From JAJVID01 sp036565725 (GTDB lineage Bacteria; Acidobacteriota; Blastocatellia; RBC074): DNA of 13,835 bases. A program made the translations under genes and the position numbers. Within the stretch, counting starts at the first letter, position 1. Every line of letters starts with the position of its first letter. Positions 13,665-13,835 of the stretch are shown one piece after another. The DNA is taken from NCBI GenBank assembly GCA_036565725.1, contig DATCXQ010000242.1:1-13835 (forward strand), given 5' to 3'. The notes beneath the pieces are model-generated. The model did not search any database and was not told where the DNA came from. It saw only the letters and a program-made list of their open reading frames with translations.

Positions 13665-13835
13665 CAAAACTTTTGCTTCACTGCTTACCACCCGCAGTCT
13701 GCCTGCGCGCGTTGAAACCCACCTCCTAAACATAATTTGTCGTTACTTTGAAACCCCGTGAGCGATTACAACACAAATATTGGGTCTCCGAGCCCTTATC
13801 ATCGGCTGGCAAATCCCAGCATTCTTCCTATTTCT

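Larger units (their letters stand above)
13432..13835. other. Gene-free tail holding palindromic repeats
   Basis: About 400 bp downstream of the heme protein with no gene I can support. It contains an imperfect hairpin just after the stop (13455-13508), the second copy of repeat family A (13562-13664), and a final 170 bp in which I see no feature. The minus-strand open frame across this area is a by-product of the palindromes. Confidence 0.6.

Noticed and set aside
13428..13733. 101-residue minus-strand open frame downstream of the heme gene
   Set aside because: Its sequence is mostly the translation of palindromic repeats; no start signal or homology is recognisable.

Overview
This window looks like a chromosomal segment of a GC-rich Gram-negative bacterium, most likely an Acidobacteriota of the Blastocatellia type. 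The Gram-negative call rests on a TolC-type outer-membrane protein and secreted c-type heme proteins. The lineage guess is inference, drawn from the protein flavour and from the many long palindromic repeats between and inside genes.

Layout. From the left edge to about 9.05 kb every recognisable gene is on the minus strand. In transcription order (right to left) they are: a COG1926-type phosphoribosyltransferase (9049-8390), a two-HKD phospholipase D/cardiolipin synthase-like protein (8393-6909) and a YbhP-like endonuclease/exonuclease/phosphatase (6925-6188), which overlap and form a tight operon; a 600 bp gap with two large perfect inverted repeats; an orphan NarL/FixJ response regulator (5566-4922); a small membrane protein (4631-4212) followed by a frameshifted DUF202 gene (4168-3769); a TolC-family protein (3684-2107) carrying a palindromic repeat inside its reading frame; a multi-pass membrane protein of unknown function (1982-765); and the start of a secreted HAD-superfamily hydrolase cut by the window edge (665-1).

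On the plus strand, divergent from the phosphoribosyltransferase, is a PNPOx-like flavin-binding protein (9208-9627). It is followed by about 1.7 kb without a convincing gene (9628-11313), holding possible decayed coding sequence and a MITE-like inverted repeat. Then comes a large exported di-heme cytochrome c peroxidase/MauG-like protein (11314-13431) and a repeat-rich tail.

How the parts may work together. The PLD and EEP enzymes are adjacent as in the E. coli clsB/ybhP pair, so a membrane-phospholipid role is the best guess. The overlapping phosphoribosyltransferase adds an unexplained partner. The PNPOx-like protein, an orphan LuxR-type regulator, small membrane proteins and an orphan TolC suggest an envelope or stress-response neighbourhood. 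No complete transporter, kinase, defence system, CRISPR array or mobile-element transposase is visible.

The most notable non-gene signal is the density of nested palindromes, in which each arm is itself nearly palindromic. At least five sequence families are present. One copy is translated inside TolC, one supplies the C-terminus and stop of a membrane protein, and one replaces the ribosome-binding region of the response regulator.
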